Positions 56,114 to 64,000 of a DNA stretch of 64,000 nt are shown in pieces (positions within the stretch are counted from its first letter, which is position 1; every line of letters begins with the position of its first letter). A program made the position numbers and the translations under genes. The DNA comes from Pseudomonas sp. DG56-2 (GTDB taxonomy: Bacteria > Pseudomonadota > Gammaproteobacteria > Pseudomonadales > Pseudomonadaceae), in assembly GCF_004803755.1 (NCBI RefSeq), contig NZ_CP032311.1, positions 3,054,501 through 3,118,500 on the forward strand, read 5' to 3'. The notes below the pieces were generated by a model. It was not told where the DNA came from. It made no database searches and was given only the letters and a program-made list of their open reading frames with translations.

Positions 56114-57601
56114 ATGAAACCCTCGATGGCACTCAAGCCTCTGGTTTTCGCAATTGCTGCGGTCATGGCTGTTGCTGTACAAGCTGAACAAAACGATCGG
56201 CGTGGTAATGGCCACAATCACAACCACACGCCTCCTCAAAGAATGATTGATATCGATGCAACGGCCAACGCACACGACAGGCAAACCAGTACCAACAATA
56301 AAATCTGGAACGAAGGCGTTCAAAACGAAGCAGAAATGAGCAGCTCTGCAGGCGGCACCAGCGGCAACGTCGGTGTCAACGTGGCTGCAGGCTCCGGCAA
56401 CCAGCAGGACAACGCGGCGGCCATTGCCAATGCGGCCTCTGATGCCAGTGCCATCGACAACAGCTTCGTCTTCGGTACTGCCGAAGCCACAGCTCGCGTC
56501 GTTCAAACCAGCAACAACAACAAGGTCTTCAACTTCGGCACCACCTCATCTGCTGTGATGAGCGGGTCTGCCAACAGTGCCGACGGCAACATGGGTGTCA
56601 ACATTGCCGCTGGCGACCTGAACCAACAGAAAAACACCATGGCAATTGCCAACACCAACGCAGGACTTGGTAGTGCAACCGCCACCGCCTCCGCCGATCA
56701 AAGCGGCCCAGGCCTGGAAGTCACCAACAGGGCCGACCGGACCTATCGTGTGGATACGCTGACGGTTACCAAAACCTCCAGCGGCTCATCCTCTCGCGAA
56801 GGCACATTCGAATCGACCGACAACAGAAGTTCCTCTTCGAGCCTGAACCTGAGCGGTTCCCACAACTCGTCGGCGAACGGTTCCAACAGCACTGCCTCCA
56901 GCGGTTCCAACAGCTGGAATGCCAGCGGCTCCAACTCGTCCAATGCCAGTGGCTCCAACAACTGGAATGTCGACGGTTCTGCCAATGCTAACGCCAGCGG
57001 TTCCAACAACAGCAGCTCGAGCTCTACCTCGGCTTCTTCGTTGAACGCTGCGCTGAACGTTGCGGCAACTGCTGCCGGGAACGTCACCTGGGATGACGGC
57101 CGTCGTGAACGCAGCCGCAGTGTAGATGCCAGCGCGTCGCTTGATGCAACGCTGGACGCATCACTGAACACCTCGCAGCAAAACACCAACGAGTCGTCCT
57201 TCGATACCGCGTTCGATGCCTCGTTCTCCAAGTCGTTGAGCTCTTCGTACGACAGATCGCGTGACTCTTCATATGAAAAAGCGCACGACTCTTCATATGA
57301 AAAAGCCCACGAATCTTCGTATGAACAAGCGGCCGCTTCCTCGTTCGACAAGTCGTTCGAAAAATCGTCCGAGTCTGCCAACGATGTATCGAAAAGTTAT
57401 AGCGAGGCCAACTCCTATGACTTGAGCAACACCATCTCGTACCAAGTGCTGACCCCAACCGGCTGGGCTAACCCTGTGACCAACACTGCAACCCTGAGCG
57501 GTTCGGTGAACGGCGGCAGCGGCAACCTCGGCGTCAACGTGGCATCGGGTGTAGGCAACCAGCAAAGCAACTCGCTGGCCATCTCCAACCAATCGTTCTG
57601 A
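56114..57601 (+). CDS. fapC: FapC, major amyloid subunit
   Basis: Protein of 495 residues, larger than FapB, secreted (signal KPLVFAIAAVMAVAVQA). Three amyloid repeats: GVNVAAGSGNQQDNAAAIANA (about 88), GVNIAAGDLNQQKNTMAIANT (about 165) and GVNVASGVGNQQSNSLAISNQ at the very end. Between repeat 2 and 3 lies a very long linker: a Ser/Asn/Gly-rich stretch (SGSHNSSANGSNSTASSGSN...) and tandem SSYEKAHD-type octapeptides, then the YQVLTPTGWANPVTNTATLSG segment. No cysteine occurs anywhere. Forms the biofilm fibre. Confidence 0.92.
   Translation: MKPSMALKPLVFAIAAVMAVAVQAEQNDRRGNGHNHNHTPPQRMIDIDATANAHDRQTSTNNKIWNEGVQNEAEMSSSAGGTSGNVGVNVAAGSGNQQDNAAAIANAASDASAIDNSFVFGTAEATARVVQTSNNNKVFNFGTTSSAVMSGSANSADGNMGVNIAAGDLNQQKNTMAIANTNAGLGSATATASADQSGPGLEVTNRADRTYRVDTLTVTKTSSGSSSREGTFESTDNRSSSSSLNLSGSHNSSANGSNSTASSGSNSWNASGSNSSNASGSNNWNVDGSANANASGSNNSSSSSTSASSLNAALNVAATAAGNVTWDDGRRERSRSVDASASLDATLDASLNTSQQNTNESSFDTAFDASFSKSLSSSYDRSRDSSYEKAHDSSYEKAHESSYEQAAASSFDKSFEKSSESANDVSKSYSEANSYDLSNTISYQVLTPTGWANPVTNTATLSGSVNGGSGNLGVNVASGVGNQQSNSLAISNQSF
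57263..57334 (+). repeat. three tandem 24-bp units in fapC
   Basis: Units at 57263-57286, 57287-57310 and 57311-57334 encode DSSYEKAH, DSSYEKAH and ESSYEQAA; the first two differ by a single base. A more diverged unit (SSYDRSR) precedes them. Recent slippage or recombination in the FapC linker. Confidence 0.9.
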
Positions 57602-57616
57602 TTGTTATGGCCTGGA

Positions 57617-57640
57617 GGCCCCCTTCGGGGGGCCTTTTTT
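57617..57640 (+). terminator. intrinsic terminator between fapC and fapD
   Basis: GGCCCCC (57617-57623), TTCG loop, GGGGGCC (57628-57634), then TTTTTT. It lies 16 bp after the fapC stop and inside the operon, so only part of transcription would reach fapDEF. Confidence 0.88.
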
Positions 57641-57665
57641 CAACAGAACCAGAAGGCGCCCGACC

Positions 57666-58346
57666 ATGCGCATCATTGCCTTGGCGTTTTTGCTTTGTGT
57701 GGCCAGTGTGAGTGAAGCTGCTCAGATGCCACTTTCCGTGTTACCCGGTGGTGCGGTGGTATTCAAGCCCATCCAAAGCGTACGCGAGCGCAAATTCGCT
57801 GACCTGGTTCAACAGAAAACCGATTTCAGCTGTGGCGCCGCAGCGCTGGCGACCATCCTGCGTCAAGCCTATTGGCTGGACGTGAACGAAGAGCAGATCA
57901 TCGAAGGCATGCTCGCCCACGCCGACCAGGACCTGGTCCGCGTCCAGGGTTTCTCCATGCTCGACATGAAGCGCTATGTAGAAAGCCTGGGCATGCGCGC
58001 CCGTGGCTATCGGGTTGCACCCGAGACCTTGAACAATGTCCGCATTCCGGTCGTGGTACTGATGGACATCCGCGGCTACAAGCACTTTGTAGTGCTACAG
58101 AAAGTCGACAAAGGCTGGGTGTATATCGGTGATCCGGTACTGGGCCACAAGCGCTACACCATCGACGACTTTGTCAAAGGCTGGAACGGCATCATCTTCG
58201 CCGTCATCGGCCAAGGCTACGACAAGACCAATGCCTTGCTCGACCCGCCGCTGCCGCTTACCGCCAAAAGAAAAATAAACAACTTCACCCCGGTGCAAGA
58301 CGCAGAGTTGATGGATTTCGGATTCATCCAAAGCGACTTCTTCTAA
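57666..58346 (+). CDS. fapD: FapD, C39-family protease
   Basis: Protein of 226 residues with signal peptide (MRIIALAFLLCVASVSEA). C39 peptidase triad: Cys in DFSCGAAALATILRQAYW (about residue 57), His in GYKHFVVLQ (about 140) and Asp in YIGDPVLGHKRY. FapD is held to process Fap proteins in the periplasm. AGAAGG precedes the ATG. Confidence 0.9.
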   Translation: MRIIALAFLLCVASVSEAAQMPLSVLPGGAVVFKPIQSVRERKFADLVQQKTDFSCGAAALATILRQAYWLDVNEEQIIEGMLAHADQDLVRVQGFSMLDMKRYVESLGMRARGYRVAPETLNNVRIPVVVLMDIRGYKHFVVLQKVDKGWVYIGDPVLGHKRYTIDDFVKGWNGIIFAVIGQGYDKTNALLDPPLPLTAKRKINNFTPVQDAELMDFGFIQSDFF

Positions 58347-58379
58347 TGACACGTGAGCACGACGCTCCTGGAGCATGCA

Positions 58380-59132
58380 ATGAAGACTCCAATCTGGCTG
58401 ACCCTTGCATGTCTGGCTGCCAGCCTGCCCATCCAGGCCCAGACATTTCAACCCATTGAGCTCAAGGACCAGGAATTGGCGAACCTGCGCGGTCGCTACG
58501 TGATGCCCGGACGCATCATCAGCTTCGGCGTTGTCATGACCAGCACATGGCAAAACGCCAAAGGCGATGTAATCGGCGCAACCTCCTCGATGCAAGTGCA
58601 GCAATCGACCATCAAGCCCCAGTTCTATGTGTCGATGATCAATGAAAAAGGCAATGGCACGGCGCATTCAGGGAATACCGGCACGGGTACCGGTACCGTC
58701 AATGGTGGTGCCGGCCTGAACAGCACCGAAGGCGTAACGCAGATCGTGCGAGCCGCCGGCGACAACAACACAGCCTACAACGGCGTGGACATCAGAGTCA
58801 CCAAGGCCAACCAGGCACCCGCCGGCCAACAACAAGGCAAACCGTTGGCCCCAGGCTCGACCGTGGTCGGCGCGAACGGCGCAGGTTCGCTGAGCGTTTC
58901 CTCCACAGGGTCTGGTGTACAGATGAACATTGTTGCCAACAATAACCAGGGCAATACCGTACAACGCCTGGCCCAGGGCGGTCTGATGCAGAACACGACG
59001 TTGCTCGGTGGCGGCAACCAGGTCAGGAACCTCACCTCGCTGAACGTGGTGCTGCGTGAGAACGTGCCGACCGCCGGTTCGCTCAATGGCAACCTGGACC
59101 AACTCAAAGGCCTTCGTACTCTCGGATACTGA
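58380..59132 (+). CDS. fapE: FapE, amyloid-associated secreted protein
   Basis: Protein of 250 residues with signal peptide (IWLTLACLAASLPIQAQ). Mature part begins FQPIELKDQELANLRGRYVMPGRIISFGVVMTSTW and continues with Gly/Asn-rich, beta-rich text (NIVANNNQGNTVQRLAQGG). Matches FapE by position and by the 'ELANLRGRYVMP' segment. ATG 58380 has GGAG six bases upstream; the frame to 58353 overlaps fapD's trailer and lacks a signal. Confidence 0.85.
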   Translation: MKTPIWLTLACLAASLPIQAQTFQPIELKDQELANLRGRYVMPGRIISFGVVMTSTWQNAKGDVIGATSSMQVQQSTIKPQFYVSMINEKGNGTAHSGNTGTGTGTVNGGAGLNSTEGVTQIVRAAGDNNTAYNGVDIRVTKANQAPAGQQQGKPLAPGSTVVGANGAGSLSVSSTGSGVQMNIVANNNQGNTVQRLAQGGLMQNTTLLGGGNQVRNLTSLNVVLRENVPTAGSLNGNLDQLKGLRTLGY

Positions 59133-59178
59133 TCTACGCTGAGTCTCATCGAATGTAGTCAGAAGGGACGGCTAACCC

Positions 59179-60459
59179 ATGCACCGATCGTTAACGTTCA
59201 GAGCTGTCGTTTGTTTGAGTACCCTGGCACCGGCTACATTGCTTTACGCAGCAACGGACCCCCAGGTCGAAGCACTAAAACAAGAACTCATGGAGCTGAA
59301 ACAGCGTTACGAAGCACAACAGAACGCGCTGATGGTACTCGAGCAGCGCGTTCGCCAAGTAGAAGAAGCACCGGCTACACCTGCTCCCAGACGCCTGACC
59401 AAGTCCCCTGCCGAAACCACCAGGAGTGGCCAGACCGTGGCTGCAGGCGCGCCTGGCACCACCGGCAGTTCATACGGGCAGTCACTCAAAGATGACTCCG
59501 AACCGGCGCAGAGCGTTTCCAACTTGTATGACGAAGCCAGCGGCTTCTTCGGTGGCGGCAAGTTCAGCGTCGAAACCGGCCTGACCTACACCCATTACGA
59601 CACCCGCGCACTGGTGCTCAACGGTTTTCTGGCGTTGGACTCGATTTTCCTTGGCAACATCAACCTTGACCGCATCAAGGCCGACAACTGGACCCTGGAC
59701 CTGACGGCCCGCTACAACCTGGCGCAACGTTGGCAATTCGACATTAACGTTCCCGTGGTCTATCGCCAGTCAACCTATTCGTCGGGTGGCGCCGGCGGTT
59801 CCGGCCCGACTACATCGGATGCAACCGTCGATCGCGACCCGACCATAGGCGATATCAACGTTGGCGTTGCCTACAAATTCCTCGATGAATCCGAGAACCT
59901 TCCCGACGCGGTGTTCACCCTGCGCGTCAAAGCGCCGACTGGGGATGACCCCTATGGCATCAAGCTGGTCACCGACCCGACCAACGACAACCTGGCGGTG
60001 CCTGAAAGCCTGCCTACCGGCAACGGTGTCTGGGCGATCACACCCGGCATCTCACTGGTCAAGACCTTCGACCCTGCCGTGCTCTTTGGTAGCCTGTCGT
60101 ACACCTACAACATGGAAGACTCGTTCAGCGACATCAGCCCGGCAGTCAACTCCAAGGTCCCGGGTGACGTGAAGCTCGGCGACTCCTGGCAGATCGGTGC
60201 CGGTATTGCCTTTGCCCTGAACGAAAAGATGAGCATGTCCTTTTCGTTCTCTGACCAATTTGCCAGCAAAAGTAAGATCAAGCCTGACGGCGGTGACTGG
60301 CAATCGATTTCCAGCAGCGACTACAACGCGGCTAACTTCAACATCGGCATGACCCTGGCCGCTACCGATAACCTGACCATCGTCCCGAACCTGTCCATCG
60401 GGCTGACAGACGACTCTCCGGACTTCTCCTTCAGCCTGAAATTCCCGTACTACTTCTGA
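59179..60459 (+). CDS. fapF: FapF, outer-membrane amyloid secretion channel
   Basis: Protein of 426 residues: signal peptide ([25 protein letters not shown]), a coiled coil ([20 protein letters not shown] to RQVEEA, about 30-65), a flexible plug segment, and an amphipathic beta-barrel domain ([41 protein letters not shown]) ending in [11 protein letters not shown] with a terminal Phe. It exports Fap subunits through the outer membrane. Last gene of the operon. Confidence 0.92.
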   Translation: MHRSLTFRAVVCLSTLAPATLLYAATDPQVEALKQELMELKQRYEAQQNALMVLEQRVRQVEEAPATPAPRRLTKSPAETTRSGQTVAAGAPGTTGSSYGQSLKDDSEPAQSVSNLYDEASGFFGGGKFSVETGLTYTHYDTRALVLNGFLALDSIFLGNINLDRIKADNWTLDLTARYNLAQRWQFDINVPVVYRQSTYSSGGAGGSGPTTSDATVDRDPTIGDINVGVAYKFLDESENLPDAVFTLRVKAPTGDDPYGIKLVTDPTNDNLAVPESLPTGNGVWAITPGISLVKTFDPAVLFGSLSYTYNMEDSFSDISPAVNSKVPGDVKLGDSWQIGAGIAFALNEKMSMSFSFSDQFASKSKIKPDGGDWQSISSSDYNAANFNIGMTLAATDNLTIVPNLSIGLTDDSPDFSFSLKFPYYF

Positions 60460-60488
60460 TGGCGGGCTGGGTGAAAGCAATGAGTGCA

Positions 60489-60528
60489 TGACTGCGGATC
60501 GGTTGCTTTGGGTCGTGATCTGCAGTCA
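60489..60528. terminator. 12-bp convergent hairpin after fapF
   Basis: TGACTGCGGATC (60489-60500) pairs with GATCTGCAGTCA (60517-60528), one wobble pair, 16-base loop, overlapping the last codon of the convergent regulator gene. Likely the shared transcript end. Confidence 0.5.
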
Positions 60529-61851
60529 GCGAATCTGATGTTTGTGCAGCAAGCGGTAAAAGGTTGGCCGAGACACCCCAAGCACCTTGGCGGCGATACT
60601 CAAGTTATCGCTGTGCCGATTGAGTACGTCGCATAGCGCCTGGCGCTCGGCACGGTGCTTGTAGTCTTCAAGGGTACCCATGCTCAACGTGAAAGCATGC
60701 TGACTGAGCAAACCCAAGTCCTGCGCCTCGATCTGCCGCCCTTCTGCTAGCACCAGGCCACGCCTGACGCGGTTGGCCAGTTCACGCACGTTACCCGGCC
60801 AATCATGCTTGCCCATAGCAGCCAATGCGTCTTCACTGAACGAGCGCGGTCGGCGTCCGGTTTCCAGGCTGTAGAAGTGCGAAAAATGGCTGGCGAGCAT
60901 CGACAGGTCGCCATGGCGGTCACGCAGGGGCGCGGTGATCACCTGCAGAACGTTGAGCCGGTAGTACAAGTCCTCCCGGAAACGCCCGCTGCTGATGGCC
61001 TTTTCCAGGTCCACATGGGTAGCCGCCAGAACCCGCACATCGACTGCTATCGGCTGGCTACCGCCAACCCGTTCAATGTGCTTTTCCTGAAGAAATCGCA
61101 ACAAGTTCGCTTGCAGTTCCAGGGGCAGGTCACCAATTTCATCCAGGAACAACGTGCCGCCGTTGGCCGCTTCGATGCGACCGATCTTGCGCTGATGGGC
61201 GCCAGTAAACGCGCCCTTCTCGTGGCCGAACAACTCGGACTGAATCAGGTTTTCAGGAATCGCCCCGCAATTGATCGGCACAAAGGGTTTGTCGCGGCGC
61301 TGGGACTGGCGATGCAAGGTACGCGCGACCAGCTCTTTGCCGGTGCCGCTTTCGCCGCGAATCAACACCGGAGACTCCGTGGGCGCCAATTTGCTCAGCA
61401 GCTTACGCAGTTCGCGAATCGGTCGGCTTTCACCCAGCAGCTCATGCTCCAGCTCATCGACATGCACGCTGCCCTTGCCTCGCAGGCGCGCCATACCGAA
61501 GGCTCGGCCGATGGTGACCTGAACCCGCGAAACATCAAACGGCAAGGTGTGAAAGTCGAAAAACCATTCACAGACAAAGTCGCCAACATTCTGCATGCGC
61601 AGCTCGTCAGGGCTGAGTACTGCGATCCACTCGGTATTGCTGCGCGTGATCAGGTCCTTGACCGCATCCGGATGCTGCAGGTGTGATGCCTGTAAACGCA
61701 GCAAGCCGACATCACAGGGCTGTTCCAGGGCCGAGGACAAGGTTGAGCTGAAAACATCCCAGCCGACATTGCGCAAGCCTGGCAACAAACGGTGGCAATC
61801 GTCGCACGGGTCAACGATCAGCAGGCGACGGTTGGGTACAGGTTCGAGCAT
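60526..61851 (-). CDS. sigma-54 activator with VpsR-like N-terminus
   Basis: Enhancer-binding protein of 441 residues: N-terminal receiver-like domain (RRLLIVDPCDDCHRLLPGLRNVGWDVFSS, about 5-125) of the VpsR type without a clear phospho-Asp, AAA+ domain with Walker A RGESGTGKELVA, GAFTGA (EKGAFTGAHQR) and Walker B GGTLFLDEIGD, and a Fis HTH (LSIAAKVLGVSRPTFYRLL). Located end-to-end against fapF, with a sigma-54 promoter before fapA: probably the activator of the fap operon, possibly c-di-GMP-responsive as VpsR and FleQ are (inference). AAGGAAAGG precedes ATG 61851. Confidence 0.85.
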   Translation of the reverse strand: MLEPVPNRRLLIVDPCDDCHRLLPGLRNVGWDVFSSTLSSALEQPCDVGLLRLQASHLQHPDAVKDLITRSNTEWIAVLSPDELRMQNVGDFVCEWFFDFHTLPFDVSRVQVTIGRAFGMARLRGKGSVHVDELEHELLGESRPIRELRKLLSKLAPTESPVLIRGESGTGKELVARTLHRQSQRRDKPFVPINCGAIPENLIQSELFGHEKGAFTGAHQRKIGRIEAANGGTLFLDEIGDLPLELQANLLRFLQEKHIERVGGSQPIAVDVRVLAATHVDLEKAISSGRFREDLYYRLNVLQVITAPLRDRHGDLSMLASHFSHFYSLETGRRPRSFSEDALAAMGKHDWPGNVRELANRVRRGLVLAEGRQIEAQDLGLLSQHAFTLSMGTLEDYKHRAERQALCDVLNRHSDNLSIAAKVLGVSRPTFYRLLHKHQIR

Positions 61852-62163
61852 GACCTTTCCTTGGCGCCAATTATGGAATTTTAAATAGAAACAGCACGTT
61901 GGCAGGCCCGTCTGTAACAGTAGCAACGTTGCGTCAATCGCCCACTACCGTTTGTCCATAAAACGTGAAAACGGAGTTAAGTCCGTGTTGTTATTAAACT
62001 TCCTGCGTCGCCGCTGGCTGCCAACCTGTATGTTTTCCAAAAATAATTAAATTATTTTGAAGATTGTTGTGACTCGATCCCCCCCTGCGCGCATCAGTAC
62101 AAGTAACTCACCGCTAACGCGGCTATTGATTATCTTGTTTGGGCCCACAGAGAGACCGAACCC
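61852..62163. other. 312-bp control region
   Basis: AT-richer non-coding region between the activator gene and a small protein gene, holding promoters for both. CGTTT-N7-AAACG (61949-61965) and AAAACGG (61968-61974) are repeated motifs that may be regulator sites. No promoter is clear enough to place. Confidence 0.4.
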
Positions 62164-62430
62164 ATGAACGCCTCGCTCCGTGTCAACGAAGCACTGCTGA
62201 TTGCCGACCACGCCTTCGAACCCTTCCAGTGTGTTGCTTGGGATTCGCCTAACGGTACAGGTGAGCTGAGCTTGGCAGTGATCGACCGGACCAGCACCCG
62301 CATCGGCAGCAAGCAGGTGCCAAGCAGCACCTACTCCGATCCCAAGCAACTGGCCAATCTGATTGAACAGATGCGCGCCGAGTTGCAAGAACAAGGCTGC
62401 CACTTGCAGCCGTGGTCGATGCCGAAGTAA
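62164..62430 (+). CDS. conserved hypothetical protein
   Basis: Soluble protein of 88 residues (MNASLRVNEALLIADHAFEP...), including VAWDSPNGTGELSLAVIDRT and an amphipathic C-terminal helix (LANLIEQMRAELQEQG). Similar proteins are found in pseudomonads; no function is known. Weak RBS (AGAGA). Confidence 0.6.
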   Translation: MNASLRVNEALLIADHAFEPFQCVAWDSPNGTGELSLAVIDRTSTRIGSKQVPSSTYSDPKQLANLIEQMRAELQEQGCHLQPWSMPK

Positions 62431-62457
62431 TTACCAGCCCTCCCCGCTGAACATATA

Positions 62458-62494
62458 GCCGCACATCTTTTTGCTGTGCGGCGAGCAACTTTTT
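62458..62494 (+). terminator. hairpin with U-run after the 62164 gene
   Basis: GCCGCACA (62458-62465) pairs with TGTGCGGC (62475-62482), 9-base loop; TTTTT follows seven bases later. Probably a terminator, imperfect because of the spacer. Confidence 0.55.
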
Positions 62495-62563
62495 ATTCAA
62501 AAAAGTACAAACTGCGACAACCCGTCGCAGCCCTGCTCTTGTACAGTTCCGTACATGCCTTAT

Positions 62564-63232
62564 TTATTCGACAACGCTGAAACTTTCAATCGGGCGATAT
62601 TCAGCCTCTATCTGCTGCGCCAATAAACGTGCACGCCCAAGGCGTACGGGTGAAGACTCGATATCGACCAATAGGCTCGGGCATGGCAACGGTTGCAGGG
62701 GGTCCCAGGCTTTCAGCCGGCCATCGGTCACGATCAGGCAGTGCTGCTGCTCATGGGGATGCTGGCGCTGACGCAGTTCAAGCCAATGCCGTGCCTGCTC
62801 CAATGCGCCAAGCAGCGGCGTACCGCCACCGGCGCCGAGACTGTCGAGCCACGGCTTCAAGGCGGCCGAGGCTTTCAGACCATGACGCTGCCAACGCGGC
62901 GCATTGCCACTGGCGGTAAGCAGGGTCAGGCGTACGCGCTGGAGATAGGCTTGGTCGAACAACGCTGCCAGCAGCCCCTTGGCCTTGCTCAATGCCTGGT
63001 AGCGCCGGGTCGAGGCCGAGGCATCGACAATAACCAGCCACTGCTCATGGGCACTGGCAGTGCGTTGCTGCCAACACAGATCGCGACGCTGAAGCGGACG
63101 GCCCTTGAGCAAGGTTGCCGGCCATGCGACCGAACCTTGCAAGGCCTCGCGGGCGCGCCCGCGCGGCCCTTGCTTAATCGGTCCCGAGCGGGGTTTGGCA
63201 TCCGCCGCCTGGGGCCGACGGATGCTCAGGGC
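62564..63232 (-). CDS. chlD: VWA part of chlD-type chelatase gene (reached by -1 frameshift)
   Basis: Read in the -1 frame relative to the AAA+ gene upstream. About 222 residues: a basic linker (RSGPIKQGPRGRAREALQGS), then the VWA domain with MIDAS DASAST (WLVIVDASASTRRYQAL), the GGGTPLLGAL loop with Thr and LIVTDGR. It has no ATG and no RBS in the right frame, and the linker text ahead of the first TTG (63142) is itself conserved in ChlD/BchD proteins. The natural reading is the C-terminal half of a ChlD-type protein made by frameshifting from the AAA+ gene; it would assist metal insertion (cobalto- or magnesium chelatase). Confidence 0.8.
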   Translation of the reverse strand, partial: ALSIRRPQAADAKPRSGPIKQGPRGRAREALQGSVAWPATLLKGRPLQRRDLCWQQRTASAHEQWLVIVDASASTRRYQALSKAKGLLAALFDQAYLQRVRLTLLTASGNAPRWQRHGLKASAALKPWLDSLGAGGGTPLLGALEQARHWLELRQRQHPHEQQHCLIVTDGRLKAWDPLQPLPCPSLLVDIESSPVRLGRARLLAQQIEAEYRPIESFSVVE

Positions 63233-63238
63233 TTTTTT
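63198..63238 (-). promoter_or_regulatory. programmed -1 ribosomal frameshift signal
   Basis: On the minus strand: slippery heptamer A-AAA-AAG (63238-63232) in the correct zero frame, a 6-base spacer holding the zero-frame stop UGA (63228-63226), then a 10-bp hairpin, GCATCCGTCG (63225-63216) with CGGCGGATGC (63207-63198) around an 8-base loop. A -1 slip leads directly into the VWA frame (GCC CTG AGC). The heptamer is the same as in dnaX of E. coli. Confidence 0.85.
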
Positions 63239-64000
63239 GCCCAGTTCGGCACCTCGCGACGGGCACCGGTCGTTATCGCTTGTGGCGGCATCTCGCCCCA
63301 GGCCCCCTGCCCTTGTTCGGTGCTGGAGTCCTGGCCAGCCGGAGGCTGTGGCGCCGAGCCTTGTTCAGCCTGTGGCGGCACATCGCGGCGCCGATGACGC
63401 AGGGCAAACTCGGCCACTGCATCGATATCCTGGGCTTCAATCTGCTCAGCACCCCGCCAGGCGGCGTGCGCCCGAGCAGCGCGTAACCAGACCAGATCGG
63501 CGCGCAGACCGTCTACCCCAGCAGCAAAACAGCGCTCGGTGATCTGTGCCAGCGCCTGATCATCCAGAGCAATGCGCGCCAGCTGCTCGCGGGCCGTTTG
63601 GCAGCGTTGGCGCAAATGCGCCTGCTCAGGCGCCCACTGCAGGCAAAATGCTTCTGGGTCAGCATCGAAATCCAGGCGCCGGCGAATGATCAGGCTACGC
63701 GCCTCGGGAGCAGGATGACCTGCGAGCACAACGTTGAGACCGAAGCGGTCGAGCAACTGCGGGCGCAACTCACCTTCTTCCGGGTTCATTGTGCCAATCA
63801 GCACGAATCGCGCACTGTGACGATGAGAAATACCATCGCGCTCGACCCGGTTGGTACCGCTGGCAGCGACATCCAGAAGCAGATCGACCAGGTGGTCGGC
63901 CAGCAGGTTGACCTCATCGACATACAGCACGCCGCCGTCGGCCTTGGCCAGCACGCCCGGGGAAAACTGCGCCTTACCCTGGCCCAGCGCGGCGTCAAGA
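63226..64000 (-). CDS. chlD: AAA+ chelatase subunit (ChlI-type), N-terminus outside window
   Basis: 258 codons are in the window; the frame runs off the end at 64000. It shows Walker B GGVLYVDEVNLLADHLVDLLLDVAASG, sensor VLIGTMNPEEGELRPQLLDRFGLNV and the C-terminal lid (GLRADLVWLRAARAHAAW), the ChlI/BchI pattern. The Walker A region is upstream. Ends in zero frame with NWAKKP and UGA at 63228-63226, giving the short form; the frameshift product continues into the VWA domain. Together they would form the AAA+ motor of a cobalt or magnesium chelatase, probably of cobalamin synthesis with CobN. Confidence 0.85.
   Translation of the reverse strand, partial: LDAALGQGKAQFSPGVLAKADGGVLYVDEVNLLADHLVDLLLDVAASGTNRVERDGISHRHSARFVLIGTMNPEEGELRPQLLDRFGLNVVLAGHPAPEARSLIIRRRLDFDADPEAFCLQWAPEQAHLRQRCQTAREQLARIALDDQALAQITERCFAAGVDGLRADLVWLRAARAHAAWRGAEQIEAQDIDAVAEFALRHRRRDVPPQAEQGSAPQPPAGQDSSTEQGQGAWGEMPPQAITTGARREVPNWAKKP

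Noticed and set aside
57263..57334. CRISPR-like short repeats
   Set aside because: Units are contiguous, in frame and part of fapC; there are no spacers and no cas genes.
56743..57381. Minus-strand frame of 212 codons (Glu/Leu/Ser-rich) inside fapC
   Set aside because: Produced by the Ser/Asn repeat structure of fapC read backwards; repeats, not a gene.

Overview
The window reads as chromosomal DNA of a Pseudomonas, most likely of the putida/fluorescens lineage. This rests on gene content (complete fapABCDEF amyloid operon, sigma-54 regulators, MmcQ/YjbR, DUF1652, DUF3016, DUF2889), high GC, dense short-spaced operons and the style of the ribosome binding sites. No RNA gene, CRISPR array or complete insertion sequence was found. 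The first and last genes run off the ends.

Layout. 1-8967: acyl-CoA catabolic cluster (SDR reductase, acyl-CoA dehydrogenase, acyl-CoA ligase, two DUF1254 envelope proteins, crotonase, convergent alpha-methylacyl-CoA racemase, DUF2889 protein), suggesting beta-oxidation of a methyl-branched acid. 8987-23058 (all minus): MFS/spermidine-synthase-like fusion, Cys-type periplasmic sulfatase, exported HAD phosphatase, BatD, BatB, BatA, DUF4381, DUF58, MoxR and an octaheme TPR cytochrome. 23499-25737: 3-hydroxyisobutyryl-CoA hydrolase and acyl-CoA dehydrogenase (valine type). 25738-26698: hexamer repeat, hairpin-rich intergenic element, then a leader region with two aromatic-rich leader peptides and an attenuator in front of DAHP synthase (26699-27796). 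27829-32133: parvulin and a YejABE-type importer without its ATPase. 32164-35949: sigma-54 activator, -24/-12 promoter, GntP-family permease and 3-hydroxybutyrate dehydrogenase. 36005-39565: ecotin, a second parvulin, DUF1652, LysE exporter, phosphatase and small proteins.

39785-44224 looks AT-richer and accessory: lipoproteins, a membrane protein, a methyltransferase, a chimeric GNAT/hotdog remnant and a truncated integrase. Core genes resume with the ABC-F protein YbiT, an MFS carrier, a hydrolase, azoR with a divergent LysR regulator, MmcQ, DUF1294, uppP, a chemoreceptor and the pnuC/ribosylnicotinamide-kinase pair. 54980-61851 is the functional-amyloid (Fap) locus, with a candidate sigma-54 promoter in front and a VpsR/NtrC-type activator convergent at its end. 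The window closes with a chlI/chlD-type chelatase gene that carries a textbook -1 frameshift signal joining its AAA+ and VWA parts.

Most notable: the two-peptide aromatic leader before DAHP synthase, with an antitermination model that can be drawn base by base; the frameshift signal at 63198-63238; sigma-54 promoters next to their likely activators at the hydroxybutyrate and fap loci; an intrinsic terminator inside the fap operon; and the grouping of Bat/MoxR genes with a sulfatase, a phosphatase and an octaheme cytochrome.
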